Shown here one piece after another: positions 51,276 to 63,496 of a stretch of DNA of 64,000 nucleotides. The translations under genes were made by a program, and so were the position numbers. The notes under the pieces were generated by a model, which made no database searches, was not told the origin of the DNA, and saw only the letters and a program-made list of their open reading frames with translations. Every line of letters starts with the position of its first letter. Position 1 is the first letter of the stretch. This DNA comes from Fallopia convolvulus (taxonomy: Eukaryota > Streptophyta > Magnoliopsida > Caryophyllales > Polygonaceae), in the NCBI GenBank assembly GCA_964016875.1, contig OZ024724.1, positions 9,410,501 to 9,474,500 of the forward strand, given 5' to 3'.

Positions 51276-53084
51276 TAGCTTTCTAATGGTTAAACTGTTC
51301 AGCTCTGGTATAGGAGGGATATTAATAATCAATATATTTCTGTATAATTTTATTTTTCTTTCTAGCATTGTAATGAGCTTAAATTTCAGGTGCATTGACA
51401 TAAACTTATGTGAAGTTGTTTAGTGTGGATTTGCTGCTGCTTCTTTTTCAGTCTTTCTTTGCCTCTTTCTTTACTGTGCTCAAGTCATTTTAATGTTGCA
51501 TGGCTCTGTTGAGTGCTGATTTCATTTATTTAGCTACAGAAACAACTAAAAGATGTAATCTTTTTCACATCAAATTAATATTTTCTGAAAAAAAAAATTG
51601 CCTTTATTTTTTCCAACTACTGCAACATTCTAAACTTAGGTGTTCATTTATGCAAGTGAAGTCCTTAATAATTTTTCCTCTTTCCTATTTCTATAAATAG
51701 TTGTATCTTGAGCAAGTGTTGAAGGAAAAGAGGAGTATTCATCAGTCCTTTCACCGTCTCAATTATTCAGAGAGATTCTTCTTACCAGCCATTAAAACAT
51801 GCCACCCATGATAATTGATAAAGATAGAAAGCTAAAGAAAGGAACTTTTTTTTTCCAATTTTTTGTTTTAATTAATTAGGAGGGAAAAACAAGCACCAGA
51901 AAACCAGGTATGAATTCTCATGACTTCACATGGCTTTGCAATAAAGTAGAAAACCCACTCAAATCATGGCAGAGCTGAGGAAGCTCTCCTTTATCTCATG
52001 TTGTGGGTTAATGAGAACCACCCCACTAAACAGTTCCAATTTATTTCCGTTATTAGTTGGGTATTTACAAATTTGGTAATTTTCTCCATTGCTTATTTTT
52101 AACTAGTGGTTTAGGTTAGGTACTTCACAGATCAACATGTAGTCATATTAGATCAAGTTTCACAGGAATCAGGTTATATGCTATCTGGGTTTATTCAAAA
52201 TTCCAAGAATTTGTCAAATTTGACGAAAACTTTTTCTGGGTCATCATTATCATTTTATGTAGTATTAGGTTAATTTTACTTTGCCACATTTTCATGGGTA
52301 TGGAAATATAATTTTTGTTCTAGTGGGTTAGGTAATTTTTGCCACATTTGTGCTGCAAAATAAATAAATAAACCTAAGTTTTGCTTTCTCTTTTTGATTT
52401 ATTATTTTTGAGAGAGATAGATCTGACAAGGACCCTGTCTTTTGGTCCAAGTTTGGGACCCACAAAAACATTCTCCTAGGCAAGTGTGCTCAAGAGAATA
52501 ATCCTTGGCACTATTTTTGTTTTCTTTTAAAAAAAACTTATTCATATTCATCTTAGATCTAGTCTAGACCTTCCATATTTAATAATAGTGCCACTGCCAC
52601 CATATACACTATTTTATGATAAATGAAATAAAAAAATTTATTATTATATTTATAGGACTTCACAATTCACATTATATGCAATATGCATCGCCTTTCTTTG
52701 TTTTTTGGCTATAAATCACTCTTTACCAAAAAAAAAAAAAATAACCTCTCTCACAGTCTCACCCTTCAATCATGGAGATGACTGGTGAGTTTTTCACCCC
52801 CGCCATTTTTTCTACACAACGTGTTTCGCCATCATGAACTAGAGAGCTTCTTCCAATCCTGCAATATTAGCCAACTATATATGCAACTAGAGACTATTTC
52901 GTCTTTTATATAAAAGGCGTTTATTGTCTATGCAGATTCACTAATATAATACATTGTCTTTTTACCAGAAAAATATATATATTATATGTTATCTTATATT
53001 TAATTATATTAAAATACATTAAAATTTAGGTTAATTTTCAGGGGTGGGACCTAAAAGCAAAATTGGCATTCAAATATCTAGGCG
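50784..53084. other. Dof 3' region and AT-rich intergenic sequence
   Basis: The Dof 3' untranslated region probably occupies the first few hundred bases, with T-rich runs at 50838-50917; I could not fix the poly(A) site. A (CAT)10 run lies at 51245-51274. The remainder shows no gene. A TATAAATC at about 52711 followed by ATGGAGATGACTG and GTGAGT at 52772 looks like a gene start but has no downstream exon. Confidence 0.5.
51245..51274. repeat. (CAT)10 microsatellite
   Basis: Ten perfect CAT units downstream of the Dof gene. Confidence 0.95.
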
Positions 53085-53618
53085 GGACAAAAATCCCTTT
53101 CTTGGCCTTTGCGGATAATATCATAATTTTGCAAAGGCAAATAACCAAACGTACCACAAGATTAAAAATATCATAGATGACCGCTATTGTCAAATCATTA
53201 GCCAAAAGGTAAATTTTCACAAATCCGCATTCCACGGCACTAAAAATATTTACAACACAAAATCCTAATTTAAACAAATCCTCTACATAACCAACACAAA
53301 TACACTTTTGACAAATATCTAGGTTGTCCCATCATTAATGAAAGAGTCATGAAAAAGACCTTCAAACCACTCACACTTAAAACAAGGGATCAATTGATCA
53401 AGTGGAAAACTAATTCTCTTTCACAAGAAGGGAGGAAAACACTTATCAAAGTAAACTTGTCAGCATAGCCAAATTACATAATGCAATCGTTCTACCTCTC
53501 TAAAGCCACTCATAAAGAACTGGGCAAAATAAACAAAAACTCCTTTTGCAATAAGGACAACCACAATAAACCACCAATTAGTTGGAACTCGATATCTAGA
53601 CCCCCTCAGCAAGGGGGT
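53085..53618 (+). mobile_element. L1-type LINE reverse transcriptase fragment
   Basis: The plus strand reads IPFLAFADNIIILQRQ (FADN where FADD is expected), then after frame breaks FDKYLGCPIINERVMKKTF, QLIKWKTNSLSQEGRKTLI, NYIMQSFYLSKATHKELGKI and SWNSISRPPQQGG. These are C-terminal RT and post-RT motifs of plant L1 LINEs. Frame breaks, an in-frame TAG and the altered active site show decay. It ends where the LTR at 53619 begins, so it was probably interrupted by that element. Confidence 0.8.
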
Positions 53619-54170
53619 TGATGCAACCCTACTCGGGTTCGGATCACTAGAGGGCCAATCTAGGCTCGAGATGCCCGGATCTTCTTCGAAAGGTAGTAAC
53701 CGTATAAATAGCTAGTGCTCGTATTGACGAGGGTGGGGCGAGACTAGATATTAGAATTGTCCAACCAAAGGGATGCATGAACGAGAGGGAAAGGGAATTG
53801 AAGGAGAAGGGTGACGTCAGACCAAGGCTATGAGGACTCGCTTAACTCTACTATAATTTGGCTATTATCATTGACGTGTTTGAAAATAAATGCAAAGACA
53901 CCTATTTAAAGGTATAGGGGTCGCCAACCCTGGTAGAAAAACCTAATGTGCTTGGGCCTAAACTATAATAAAGGCTAGCATATTCTTCAAGAATAAAGCA
54001 CACGCCTAAAATAGAAATAACGGAAATGGAAATGCTAAAATGGGAAATAACATAAATATAGCAAAATAAGTAATAATTGACTAAGTCCTAGGCCAAGGGG
54101 GTCGCCATGGCCTAGGGAGGGATTCTGAGGCTAGTTGGGATCGGGTCCAACCCTAGGCAAGGTCGCATCA
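53619..54170 (-). repeat. LTR (3' LTR of a minus-strand element)
   Basis: The ends are TGATGCAACC and GGTCGCATCA, a 552-base unit with TG...CA and short inverted termini. Immediately to its right the minus strand reads AATCTAGGGGGAGAG, a polypurine tract ending at the LTR start, so this is the 3' LTR of an element extending rightward on the minus strand. The minus strand has a TATA-like TTTAAATAGG near 53912. Confidence 0.7.
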
Positions 54171-54186
54171 CTCTCCCCCTAGATTC
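54171..54186 (-). other. Polypurine tract next to the LTR
   Basis: On the minus strand AATCTAGGGGGAGAG precedes the LTR's TGATGCGACC, as in many plant gypsy elements, where a GGGGGAGAGTGATGCG-like junction is common. Confidence 0.65.
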
Positions 54187-55030
54187 GAAGCGTCCTCACT
54201 TCGAGTTGCTGAGGGAAAAGGCAACCGAAACAACAATGAACTTGAACTCATCATTGAACTCGGTCTTCTCAAAAATCAGTATGTATGGTGTCGATGTAGG
54301 ATCAAGGCTGACTCGGATTCGTCGTCGTACATAAAAAAAGTCATGGTAAGTTGTTGGTCCGTCGAAGGAAAACCCAGAGAAGGCTTCAACATAGCAGGAG
54401 TCAAAGCGTCGGGCAGGGGGAGAAACTTCGGCCTCAAGATTGGGTCACGGTGCTGCAAGCGCGGGTGCCGAGACGGACTCATGCTAGATCTCGATTTGTG
54501 ACATGAGTCATGGGTGACGCGGGGTTGCACGCCAAGTGCTCAGCAACCTAGCGCTCCAATTCGACAATCTTGAACTAGGTTAGCAAGCACTCCAATTCTG
54601 CAATCCGCAAATCCCTTGGATTCGGTGTGGTGGAGCTCTTGGCTTCGGGATAGGACGTGTGAGTGCGCACGAGTCTAGGTTTGGAAGACTTATTGTGGAC
54701 TCGGGTGGGCAATGTGGAAGGCTTGGGTGAAGGCTTAGGGCGCCGTGGTGGGTGTCAAGGTCATCGTCATAGTAGGAGCTACGACAAGGTTTTGAAGGCT
54801 TACCGTTATAAGCCGCCATGTTTTGGGAAGCAAGGGTGGCATAATCCCTAGGCAGTCTCTCGAGAGGTGCCAACTTCGAACTTTGGCTCGTCGCTATGGT
54901 CGATCTCAAATGTCTGAATCTCCCCAAATATCTGAATGTTCCTATGTCCTTCAGATACTACCTTACCTTTCAAGTTTGAACGTTGACTTTTCCATATCAT
55001 TGTTTGCTTTGCAATGACAATTAATAAGAG
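54187..55030 (-). other. Internal remnant of the LTR element; product not recognised
   Basis: Two minus-strand open stretches (54927-54580, 115 codons; 54530-54276, 84 codons) are Ser/Pro/His-rich with no motif I recognise. Position behind the polypurine tract suggests the 3' internal region of a gypsy-like or non-autonomous element. I saw no RT, integrase or second LTR. Confidence 0.4.
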
Positions 55031-56494
55031 TCAAGGACAATCATTGTCTCAAGTAGGCTTGTATCTTCCTAAGCCTATATTCACCTATACCTAGCTTTAT
55101 GTTGCCTAATCTCGATTTACAAGCATGGAATAATTGAAGGTTTTGATTTTAGATAAGAAAGTAAACCCAATATGTGAGACAACTAATATTGTGTACAAAG
55201 ATGTCCTACTAAAAATTTGATGTCAATTTTACATATATGTAAGCTCAATTATTCAATGCAAGTCTTTCTAATTTGCATTATTTATACATTCTTACACACT
55301 TACAATTAGTTTACTAGTATTGTAAGTTCTTGTAATATTTTTTTATAAGGTAAGAATTAGGGTCGCCACAAGTAATACTTTGGCTCGCCTAGTGTATCCA
55401 CTAGGGGTGAGAACTGGTTACTAACCAATTCTAAGAGGAAAGGGTAAACCGCCATCCAATAGATTCGAAACGATGATCTCGGAGTACTACTCCAAAGGCC
55501 CAACTACCAAACCAAATGCACGAAGGCACAAGTTATTGTAACATTAAATTAGAGTTGGTATTTTGCTGGTGGTTCTTTGTGAATTTAAACTATTTACTTT
55601 GTCTTTCTTGCCAATGTCGGTGACAAATTTGTTGTTCTAATTTAACATATAATTTTATTTAAATTTCTCCTTGTAAATCACATGAAATATTCCGAATTAT
55701 ATAATTATTATCCGTAGAAACTAATTTCGATTGTATTTTGTGACAAACTGTAAACTCTTTCACAAAATAGTAAATTATAAAAAAAAAAACAGAAAGACAT
55801 TAAAACTAAATCCCTAATTTTGGCTCCATATTTGTTTTTTAAAAAACAAATTGACATCTTCTGTCAATTGTGACCCACGTCAATCAAATCTCCCTGCTGC
55901 CCTTTTTCTTTTAACTTCTTTCACTTTCCAGGGGCTAGATTGCTTGTTAAACCAGAAAACCAGGCCACATTTTCCTTCTTTTTCTCAACACCCACCGACC
56001 CAAAATACTCTTGTGCTTTTGTGCAGGCCCAAATCTACCAAGTTTTCTAATTCAGGGACCATGAAAGCACCCTCACGTGAAAACGTAGTGCAGCTTTATT
56101 TAAATTTGAAGCAATGCTAATTGACATGTTTATATATAATACAAGTGAAGATGGTTTTTTTCCTCCAAGAAAATAAGAAATGGTCGGTTTTGGGCTTGTG
56201 GGTACTGGGTTGTTGGAACTTCTCTATTTCAAAACACAAGTTTAAGAATTGATATTTTTGTCAGTTTCACTTGAAATAATAAGGGAGTTCTTTAGTCAAT
56301 GTAGTGCTTAGAACAAGGAGAACCTATTTTGGCAGCAAAAGGGAGTGAGTCATCTTTTGTGGGTTCTTACTTCTTACTACTTGGGAGTGTTCTTTCTAAA
56401 TGAGGAGAACCTCTCATCTTAAATATTGAACCGCACTTCATATGTTTTTCCTTGTGACTTATGAGTTTGTCACATTTAATGCTTTATAATTCAT
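55031..56494. other. Intergenic sequence with no gene seen
   Basis: AT-rich; the stretch 55345-55530 has higher GC and could be a transposon remnant, but I could not identify it. No coding evidence. Confidence 0.45.
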
Positions 56495-56783
56495 GAGTTT
56501 GGTTCAAATGAAACAAACTCTTATCCTAAAACGTGAAACGAATGCACTTTTCCTAATTAGTAGTGCACTTTTCATACAAAAGTGCATTCAAAAATACAAA
56601 AAGTGCACTACGAAAAAGTGTACTACAAAAAGTATGAAAAGTGCACTAAAAAGTACGAAAAGTGCAAATGCGAAAAATTGCACTCTGAAGTAGGAAAAGT
56701 ACACTACTAACTACAAAAAGTGCATTCGTTTCAGGATAAGAGTTCGTTTCAGGATAAGAGTTTGTTTCATTTGAACCAAACTC
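56495..56783. mobile_element. MITE with perfect 33-base inverted ends and internal AAAAGTGCA repeats
   Basis: Bases 56495-56527 (from GAGTTTGGTTCAAATG) are the exact reverse complement of 56751-56783. Inside are eight or more copies of AAAAGTGCA(C/T) or its inverse, and a duplicated block TTCAGGATAAGAGTTCG-like near the right end (56730-56760). The flanks share AATTCAT (56488-56494 and about 56787-56793), a possible target duplication offset by 3 bases. No coding capacity; superfamily not assigned. Confidence 0.82.
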
Positions 56784-56911
56784 CACAATTCATATGTATA
56801 ACTTTTTTTTATCAGTCCACATTTCTATTGTTTTGTTTACTGACTGTCAGTTTAGTGGTCTCTCGATGTATCAAATGTGTCTCGTACACATTTAATATAT
56901 TTTACGTATAT

Positions 56912-57708
56912 AGAGTTGTCAAAAAGAAAAAGAAAACTGACATGACCAACCCAAAATCCAGTTTTGAACGATTTTTACCCGAGAATATAAGACTGAAATC
57001 TAACCAACCTAGGACTTGACCGGACGTAAATGTGATTTTGTTTTAAAATATTACTTTAAATATATTTAATAAATAATAAGATATAAATGCTTTAAATATG
57101 TTTAGGTGGCTAAAAAATGAACCATAGTTTAATTGTATACTTTTCTAAATCATAAATTATTATTTAATTTTGTTAATAATAAAGTTATAATTTGTATTAT
57201 TTTATTTTATAAATTTAAATTCAAACCATGATTTAGAGTATTGTTCTCAATTATAAGATAAATAAATACTATTTGATGTACTTTGTTATCTTAAATATTA
57301 TTATTTTAATAATTCAATATTGAAAGATTTTTTTTTAATGAAGCTATTGATCGATTAGTCAATTTGAACCCGCACAATAACCTCTCATTACCCGATTCGA
57401 CTTACATGTAACCTAATTGACCCAAACCCATGCTTAACACGAACCCAAAATGATCAATCTCGAACTGCCTTGATTGTCAAGTCTAATTGTATATAGTAAA
57501 ATGTATTTCCTTCTAAAAAATTTAACCAAAAGCAATTGAACCCACACAATAACCTCTCATGACCCGATTCGACTTGACCTGTAACCTAATTAACCCAAAC
57601 CCATGCTTAACATGAACCCAAAATTATCAATCTCGAACTGACTTGATTGACAAGTCTAATTGTATATAGTAACATGTATTTCCTTCTAAAAAATTTAACC
57701 AAAAGAAA
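56912..57708. mobile_element. Decayed relative of the 308-761 MITE, with an internal tandem duplication
   Basis: It begins TATAGAGTTGTCAAAA (compare GAGCTGTCAAA) and ends near GACTTGATTGACAAGTCTAATT, roughly the inverse, next to GTATATA on both sides. The middle is AT-rich and the right part has ACCCGA-type sequence such as CCCGATTCGACTT. The right part is duplicated in tandem: TTGAACCC(G/A)CACAATAACC starts at 57364 and again at 57536, a period of 172 bases. Confidence 0.55.
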
Positions 57709-59443
57709 TATACGTAAATGTATTTTTGTAATAAAAATAAAACCGATTTGAACCAAACCGAAATAAGATTTCCGAAAAATTGAAAACCAAGGACCGTTTC
57801 TTTCAATACATAAATATACATCGCACTTGTCATGGCTCCAGCTTCACGTTTCCACACTCAGCTCTGCTAATCAACAAACAAAAAAGCATGCAATGAGCAA
57901 TCTTGGACAGATCATTAGGTTACTTTACAAATGCTTGATTTGGTAGTCAAACGTTGCTTTCTCAATTACTCCCTATATACTTGCTAGTATTAATTTATGC
58001 GTCAGATTAGATTACAATAATTGTACCTCACAAGATAACTCTTAAAAAGTATGTACCAGCAATAACAGACTACTTTGGCTGTTCTTTCCTCTGTTAAGAT
58101 TATTATTATATGGTTGCTCTGTCTAACATCACGTGAAACCCTCTCTAATTTGTGGGGTTTTTCTACCTACCTTTTGGCTTACAGAAACATCAGTGACATT
58201 CATAATCTCATGCATTCTGGGGAAAAAGCAGGGTTCAATTATTCAACCAATTTCACCTTTCTCAATATGAAGTTTTAGTCAATTTTTTATTTGGATTTTT
58301 CTAACGTGTGTCCATGGGCACACATTTAGAATTCTAATCTTGGTAAATTTCGATTTTGTTTGTTAATTTTGATTTTTTAAAAAGGGTTCATTGATTCCAA
58401 CTTAGAGAATAGTTTTCAAATAATTTCCTAAATTAATAGTTTTATTGTGTGTCATGGGCACACATTAGCCGAACCGTTTTTATATATGTCATTTGCAAAT
58501 TCCAAAGGAATAATTCGGTTGCCCATTTTACAATGGATATTTCTAATGTTTGTCAATAGATACACATTAAAGATTCTAATTTTGATAAATCTAATTATTA
58601 TTTTTTTAATTTTAATTTTTTTTAAAAGGGTTCACTAATTCCAATTTAAAATATAGTTTTGAAATAATTTCCAAAACTAGCATAGTTATTGTGTGTCCAT
58701 TGACACACATTAACCGGAATGTTTTACAATTAGTTGGGTGGTAGTATTCCGAGATACCATGTTAAACCAACATGATATTAAAATCCCAATTTGATTATGT
58801 GATAATAAAAAATGGCATAAAGAATCCCGTATTTAGGTACAATTTTAATGCAGATAGGGTCTTAAGATATGATCGATATAAAACCAGAAGGATCTTGTAT
58901 AGAATTTCTATTCTACACACAATTACGATCCTACCAATGTACCACACGTATATTAATTACTGTATATGACAGTATTTCATTATTTGTTTTGATTAGGTTG
59001 ATTTATATTATATATTTAGCTAATTACACCTTGATATTACGATCTGAGAGCATTGCTTGTAGCATTAGAAGTTAGACAAAACATGCAAATACTGTCTATT
59101 AATCAGTTGACTATTTCAACATCAATAGCAACAGTTTTAGTTCTCTTACAGAATTACTGGTCACTATCTGTCTATCTGCAACTGCAATGAAGTAAATCAA
59201 AATCAGTGATTACAGAAGATATGGGGAAAATGTTCAAGCATCATAGGCAAAAGGGCTTACACAACGGGAGAAACAAAAATCTTATATAAGGTCATTGTAA
59301 ACAATAACAGGTATCATTCCATAATACTCTCCATACTCAACTTCAACTCATACAAGAGAGCTACTTCCTCTTCGGCGGAAACTATATTTACCTTTTCTTT
59401 TTTTTTAGGATTAAAGGTGTCTGAAATCATCAGGGTCACAAGA
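57709..59443. other. AT-rich intergenic sequence, including a repeat pair at 58.3-58.7 kb
   Basis: No gene seen. Downstream of the ORM stop it may include its 3' untranslated region (minus strand, below 59444). The repeat at 58300-58720 is listed separately. Confidence 0.5.
58300..58720. repeat. Duplicated segment bounded by GTGTGTCCATGGGCACACAT palindromes
   Basis: Segment A (about 58303-58475) begins GTGTGTCCATGGGCACACAT and ends GTGTGTCATGGGCACACATT. Segment B (about 58541-58715) begins TTTGTCAATAGATACACATT and ends GTGTGTCCATTGACACACAT. Between the palindromes both share AGATTCTAAT-type sequence, AAAGGGTTCA and ATAATTTCC. They look like two copies of one small MITE-like element with palindromic ends. 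Confidence 0.65.
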
Positions 59444-62400
59444 CTATTGATCTCCATTGATCCCAAATATGCGAACCTTGTGCATGTTGGGAAACTTGGC
59501 AATAACAAGCACAACAACTGCTAGCGTGTTGAATAAGAGCATCGGGTTTTGGTAGTTTGTAGTATGGCAAGCTACCAAATACCTGCAGAAGACAAAGTCT
59601 TGTCACACTTCCTCATAGGCTCATATAATATAAGGTGTTGTATAATGTGACTGAAACTGAAATGAAGTAAAATCCAACAAAGGTGAGTTGCACCAAACAC
59701 TAATTTCATAAGTGAAACAGACAATTAATCACTAGTTAAACCAAACTAGGTAATTGCTAAAAAAGATGAAAGGTTAGACTTCATTCTAGAACAAGAAAAG
59801 ACTTCAAGTTCATCAACTGAATGGTCGGTTTACCAAATCATAGATCAGAATGTATGCCACTAACATAAAAGGAAATATTTTTCTCAATTGCACTTGCTTC
59901 TACCACTGAACAAGAGGTTTGCTTGTCTTTCTTTTTAAATTACCAATCAGAGTGGTTTGTCCAGCCAGAGAAGCAAGTGAAAGATTAAAAATACTTCCTT
60001 CTATGTTAAGGAAATAAATTCTGATCTCTAATTTATTAAACCTACCACTCAGATGGTTAACATCAGTCCTTTCTGGATCTAGAAGGAAGTCCAACCTTTT
60101 ATCTTTTTCTTTAGCAATCAGTTTATTAAAGCTCTAGAAGAAAACATATTCTTTTGAAACAATGGATGCTATTGTACTAAGAAGTCCAAATAATTTTGCA
60201 TTTGCTTTTTCTTTAAAATCCAGATAATCAAATATTTCATATACTCACAAAAGTACTGGTACAACTGTCAAAAACTTCCTGTTTCGAGTGAGCTGCTTGC
60301 CATTGTCAATCTGCTCCCACCAAGTCAGTCGATTATACATTCCCTGGTCATCAGCAAAGGGTGTACCTTTCTTCCAGTGAAAGAAGTGATACGTAACCTA
60401 GGGAAAAAAAAAAGCTTTACCCAGTTAAATGAAGGAATGCCTCTGAAATAAATAGCATTTCCAGAATGGAATGAATAATTATGAGTAGAGTTCAAAAGGG
60501 TATAAAAAAACACTTGTCGTCTACCAAGTTAGACCTGACATTTCAAATTACTTAATCAAAAATAAGAAAAAACTTTTGTTCACTAATGGATGACCATGAT
60601 TTCAGAAAGTTTAAAGGTATTAGCTCTTTTTGCTAAACTCCCTACTTGTCTTAGTGTGAATTTGTCTCTATCTTTTATTGGCTCTAACCAGTAACCACAA
60701 ACATTATGTTGATTATACACTACAAATTATTCACATCTCAGGCATGATGAGGACTGCGAATCAAAATTCAAGCAAACACCAAACATGACATTTGACGACA
60801 CTGTCGCTTGGCGTGTATTTTGCGTGTTTTATATATAGTTTTGCTTCATTTTTATTCCAGAGTCTCCACTTGATTCATATGATTTCAGAGGTTAAAAGGT
60901 GTGATGAGGCCATTTTTATGAGAATGTCCAGAGCGCCAAGGAGTGAGTTTTGGGAGCCATTTGAGATATTTTAGAGGATGTACCAGCAAACTAGATGGCT
61001 AGAATGACAGTACAAGGCCATGCAAGGGTGAAGGAGTGGGCAGCATGATTCATAGCACACACACTGATTAATAGCAAGGGAATGCTGTGAATCATGCACA
61101 AGGCTAATACAAGCAGAACAGAAAGGATGAGAAAACAGTCTATATCTCTATGACACAGTTGTGCTACCAACCATGTTTATGTGTTCAGTTTTCCTTGTCC
61201 ATTTTATTGCACTTCCATGTATACTAGAACATTGTTAGTGTTGTCATTAAAAGGAACATTTAAGCTTCCTAGTTCTCTTGCAGCATTAATATAGATTGGA
61301 GATTTGTTATATCAATTGGAAGACATGCTTCAGCAGTAAAATCATTGTTGGATTTTTCGAGTGCAGATAGACTGTCTTTTACGCTATTCTCTCTTATTTA
61401 GATTAAACATTCAGTATTTTGTATAATTGCTTAGACTATGTTTTCAAATATGCTTGTTAAGTTCTCTGTTCTAATACAAGGTGAGCCCAGCAATGTGCAA
61501 GTTAATAAAAAATTGAATCTCTGACCTAAGCTGTAATCTTTATGCCCAAGTATTTTTGAAGCAAAATATGCGAAATAGTGAACACTATACGGATATTAGG
61601 TGAATTAGTACAGTAAAAAGGTAACCTTTTTTGATCGAAATTAATTTAAGATCTCTTCAGAATTAAATAAACTCGTTAATTTAGCATCTCTTCGGAATTA
61701 AATAAACTGACACATGATTTCATTGGGTGAGAACTAATTAACAAGCCACAAAAAGGAAAGCGGAGGTTAATTTGATTTATTTATGTTGTTTGTCTCAGAA
61801 AGGAGTTAAAGATTGCCTTAGGAATAGTTTACCTTCAAACTGATTCAATTAGAATCACACAAGGTTAGGGTTTTGATTATTGTGTTATTGTGGTGATCTA
61901 ACCTGAGAGTCTTTTCTTCATGTGATTAGTTGCTTTCGATCTCTGAATTAATTTCATATTTTCTGACATCGATTTGTCAACGTGGATTACTAGCATTGAG
62001 TATACTAGTACTTGAAATTGGACACAATCAGGAGTACTACTCCACAGTTTGTGTAGGGCAAAGAGGGAGAAAAAAGCAAATATTTTGGATTTGGGTGGGA
62101 CTGTAAAGAGAGGAGCTTGAGGTGAATGAAATGAAAGTTGCGTTGATGGAATGGCAGATAGTGAGGGCAAGGGAGAATGCAGGGCTTAAGATTCACAATA
62201 GGAAACCTATTCCATGAATCCATGTTCAAGATTACCCAAAACTAGATGAAGGGCTTCCTATCAGAGGCTTTTAAGTAAATGGATCCTCTGGTTCTTATAA
62301 ATCAAAGACCATGCATTCAAAAACTTGATAGAAATTAGCTTTTTCCTAGACATGTCAAGCTGATGCATATATTCTCAGGTCTAGCTCAGTTTCTTCCTAT

Positions 62401-63496
62401 TGCCACTAAACATAGCCAAAGGACTATTGGCTTTTTCAGCAAATTCATGTGGTCTGTATTTCAAGCATCTGTTTAATGAGACCCAACATCAACATTTCTT
62501 GTCAATAAGCACGATATTTTCTTTGTCATAAGCATGCCTATTTGTTATTATCAGGAGAGTAATATTCATGTCTAGCGCTCCAGAAAAGAAGATGATGCCT
62601 CATGTAACTATAAAAATTGACAAAGAAACATGCTATAGTCTTAGAAGGAATCATACAATTACATATTAAATGTGATTCTAGGTAATAAAGCAACACAACT
62701 TGCTCCAATGGTTATACTTGAGCAGTTCTACAACCAAAAGTGAAAAGTATAGAGGAAATGTAACCGAGAAGAACCCAACCCTGATATTACCAATCACTCC
62801 AGCTAAAATTACGCAAGTTCCAACTTTTTCCACAATTTCATTCCATCAAAGGCCAGATAAATAGCCTCGGGTGTATTTTGTTTTTCTTAATGGCCAAAAT
62901 GAAATGTGAAAGTGACTCTTTGTCAGCAAAATATTATTTGTTTCAAGCCTAATCTAGCAGAAGCACAAATGAATTCAGTTCCTAGTACTATAATTTGTTC
63001 TTATTCAGTTTCTTAGCTCAAGAGTGAAGAATCTTGGATGCCACAAATCCAATTCCAGTTTTCTAGGATTAATTAACAGAAGAAAGGGCAAATAGACTCA
63101 AACCTCGGCTCCAAAATAAACCAAAAAAGGTCATCGAACATCAGATCCATAGCCAAACCTACTTGTAACCCCCAGCACATATATATTACATAGCCAGCAT
63201 AACAAGAAAATAATTGAGACAATCAAACAGCGCAATCAGATCAGATCAACTTCCAATGAAACCTAATGAAAGGGGGCAAACAAAAGAAAAGGGATTGCGT
63301 TGCTTACAAAGAAGTGAAGGAGATGGACGACTGTCCAGGCGATGCCAGAAGAGCAACCCATGAGAGAGACGAGGAGGAGCCAAGGGACGAAGAGCAAGAG
63401 GATATAGGTGGTCCAAATCCCAGGGTACGCAAACCATTCGGTGTTCTTGTTCATCTCCGCCGATGGCTCCGCCCTAACGTACATCATATTCGTCAT
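59444..63496 (-). CDS. ORM1/ORMDL-like protein, regulator of sphingolipid synthesis, 158 residues, three exons
   Basis: Exons on the minus strand: 63496-63308, 60397-60249 and 59582-59444 (stop TAG). Introns 63307-60398 (2.9 kb) and 60248-59583 (0.67 kb) are GT-AG, and both joins keep frame. The protein starts MTNMMYVRAEPSAEMNKNTE, then WFAYPGIWTTYILLLFVPWL; exon 2 gives VTYHFFHWKKGTPFADDQGM and LTWWEQIDNGKQLTRNRKFL; exon 3 ends IAKFPNMHKVRIFGINGDQ. The start is set at 63496 because plant ORMs begin just before the YV(R/K)A motif; an in-frame ATG at 63565 would add 23 residues without family support. Length is one residue from Arabidopsis ORM1 (157). Known: ORMs are ER membrane proteins that bind and restrain serine palmitoyltransferase, the first step of sphingolipid synthesis. 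The gene looks intact. The first intron shows no clear inserted gene. Confidence 0.95.

Noticed and set aside
54276..54927. Possible host gene downstream of the L1 remnant
   Set aside because: Products are low-complexity and lie directly behind a polypurine tract and LTR; more likely element sequence.
61898..62229. Open frames inside the ORM first intron
   Set aside because: Short, no motif, overlapping in two frames of the same strand; treated as chance.
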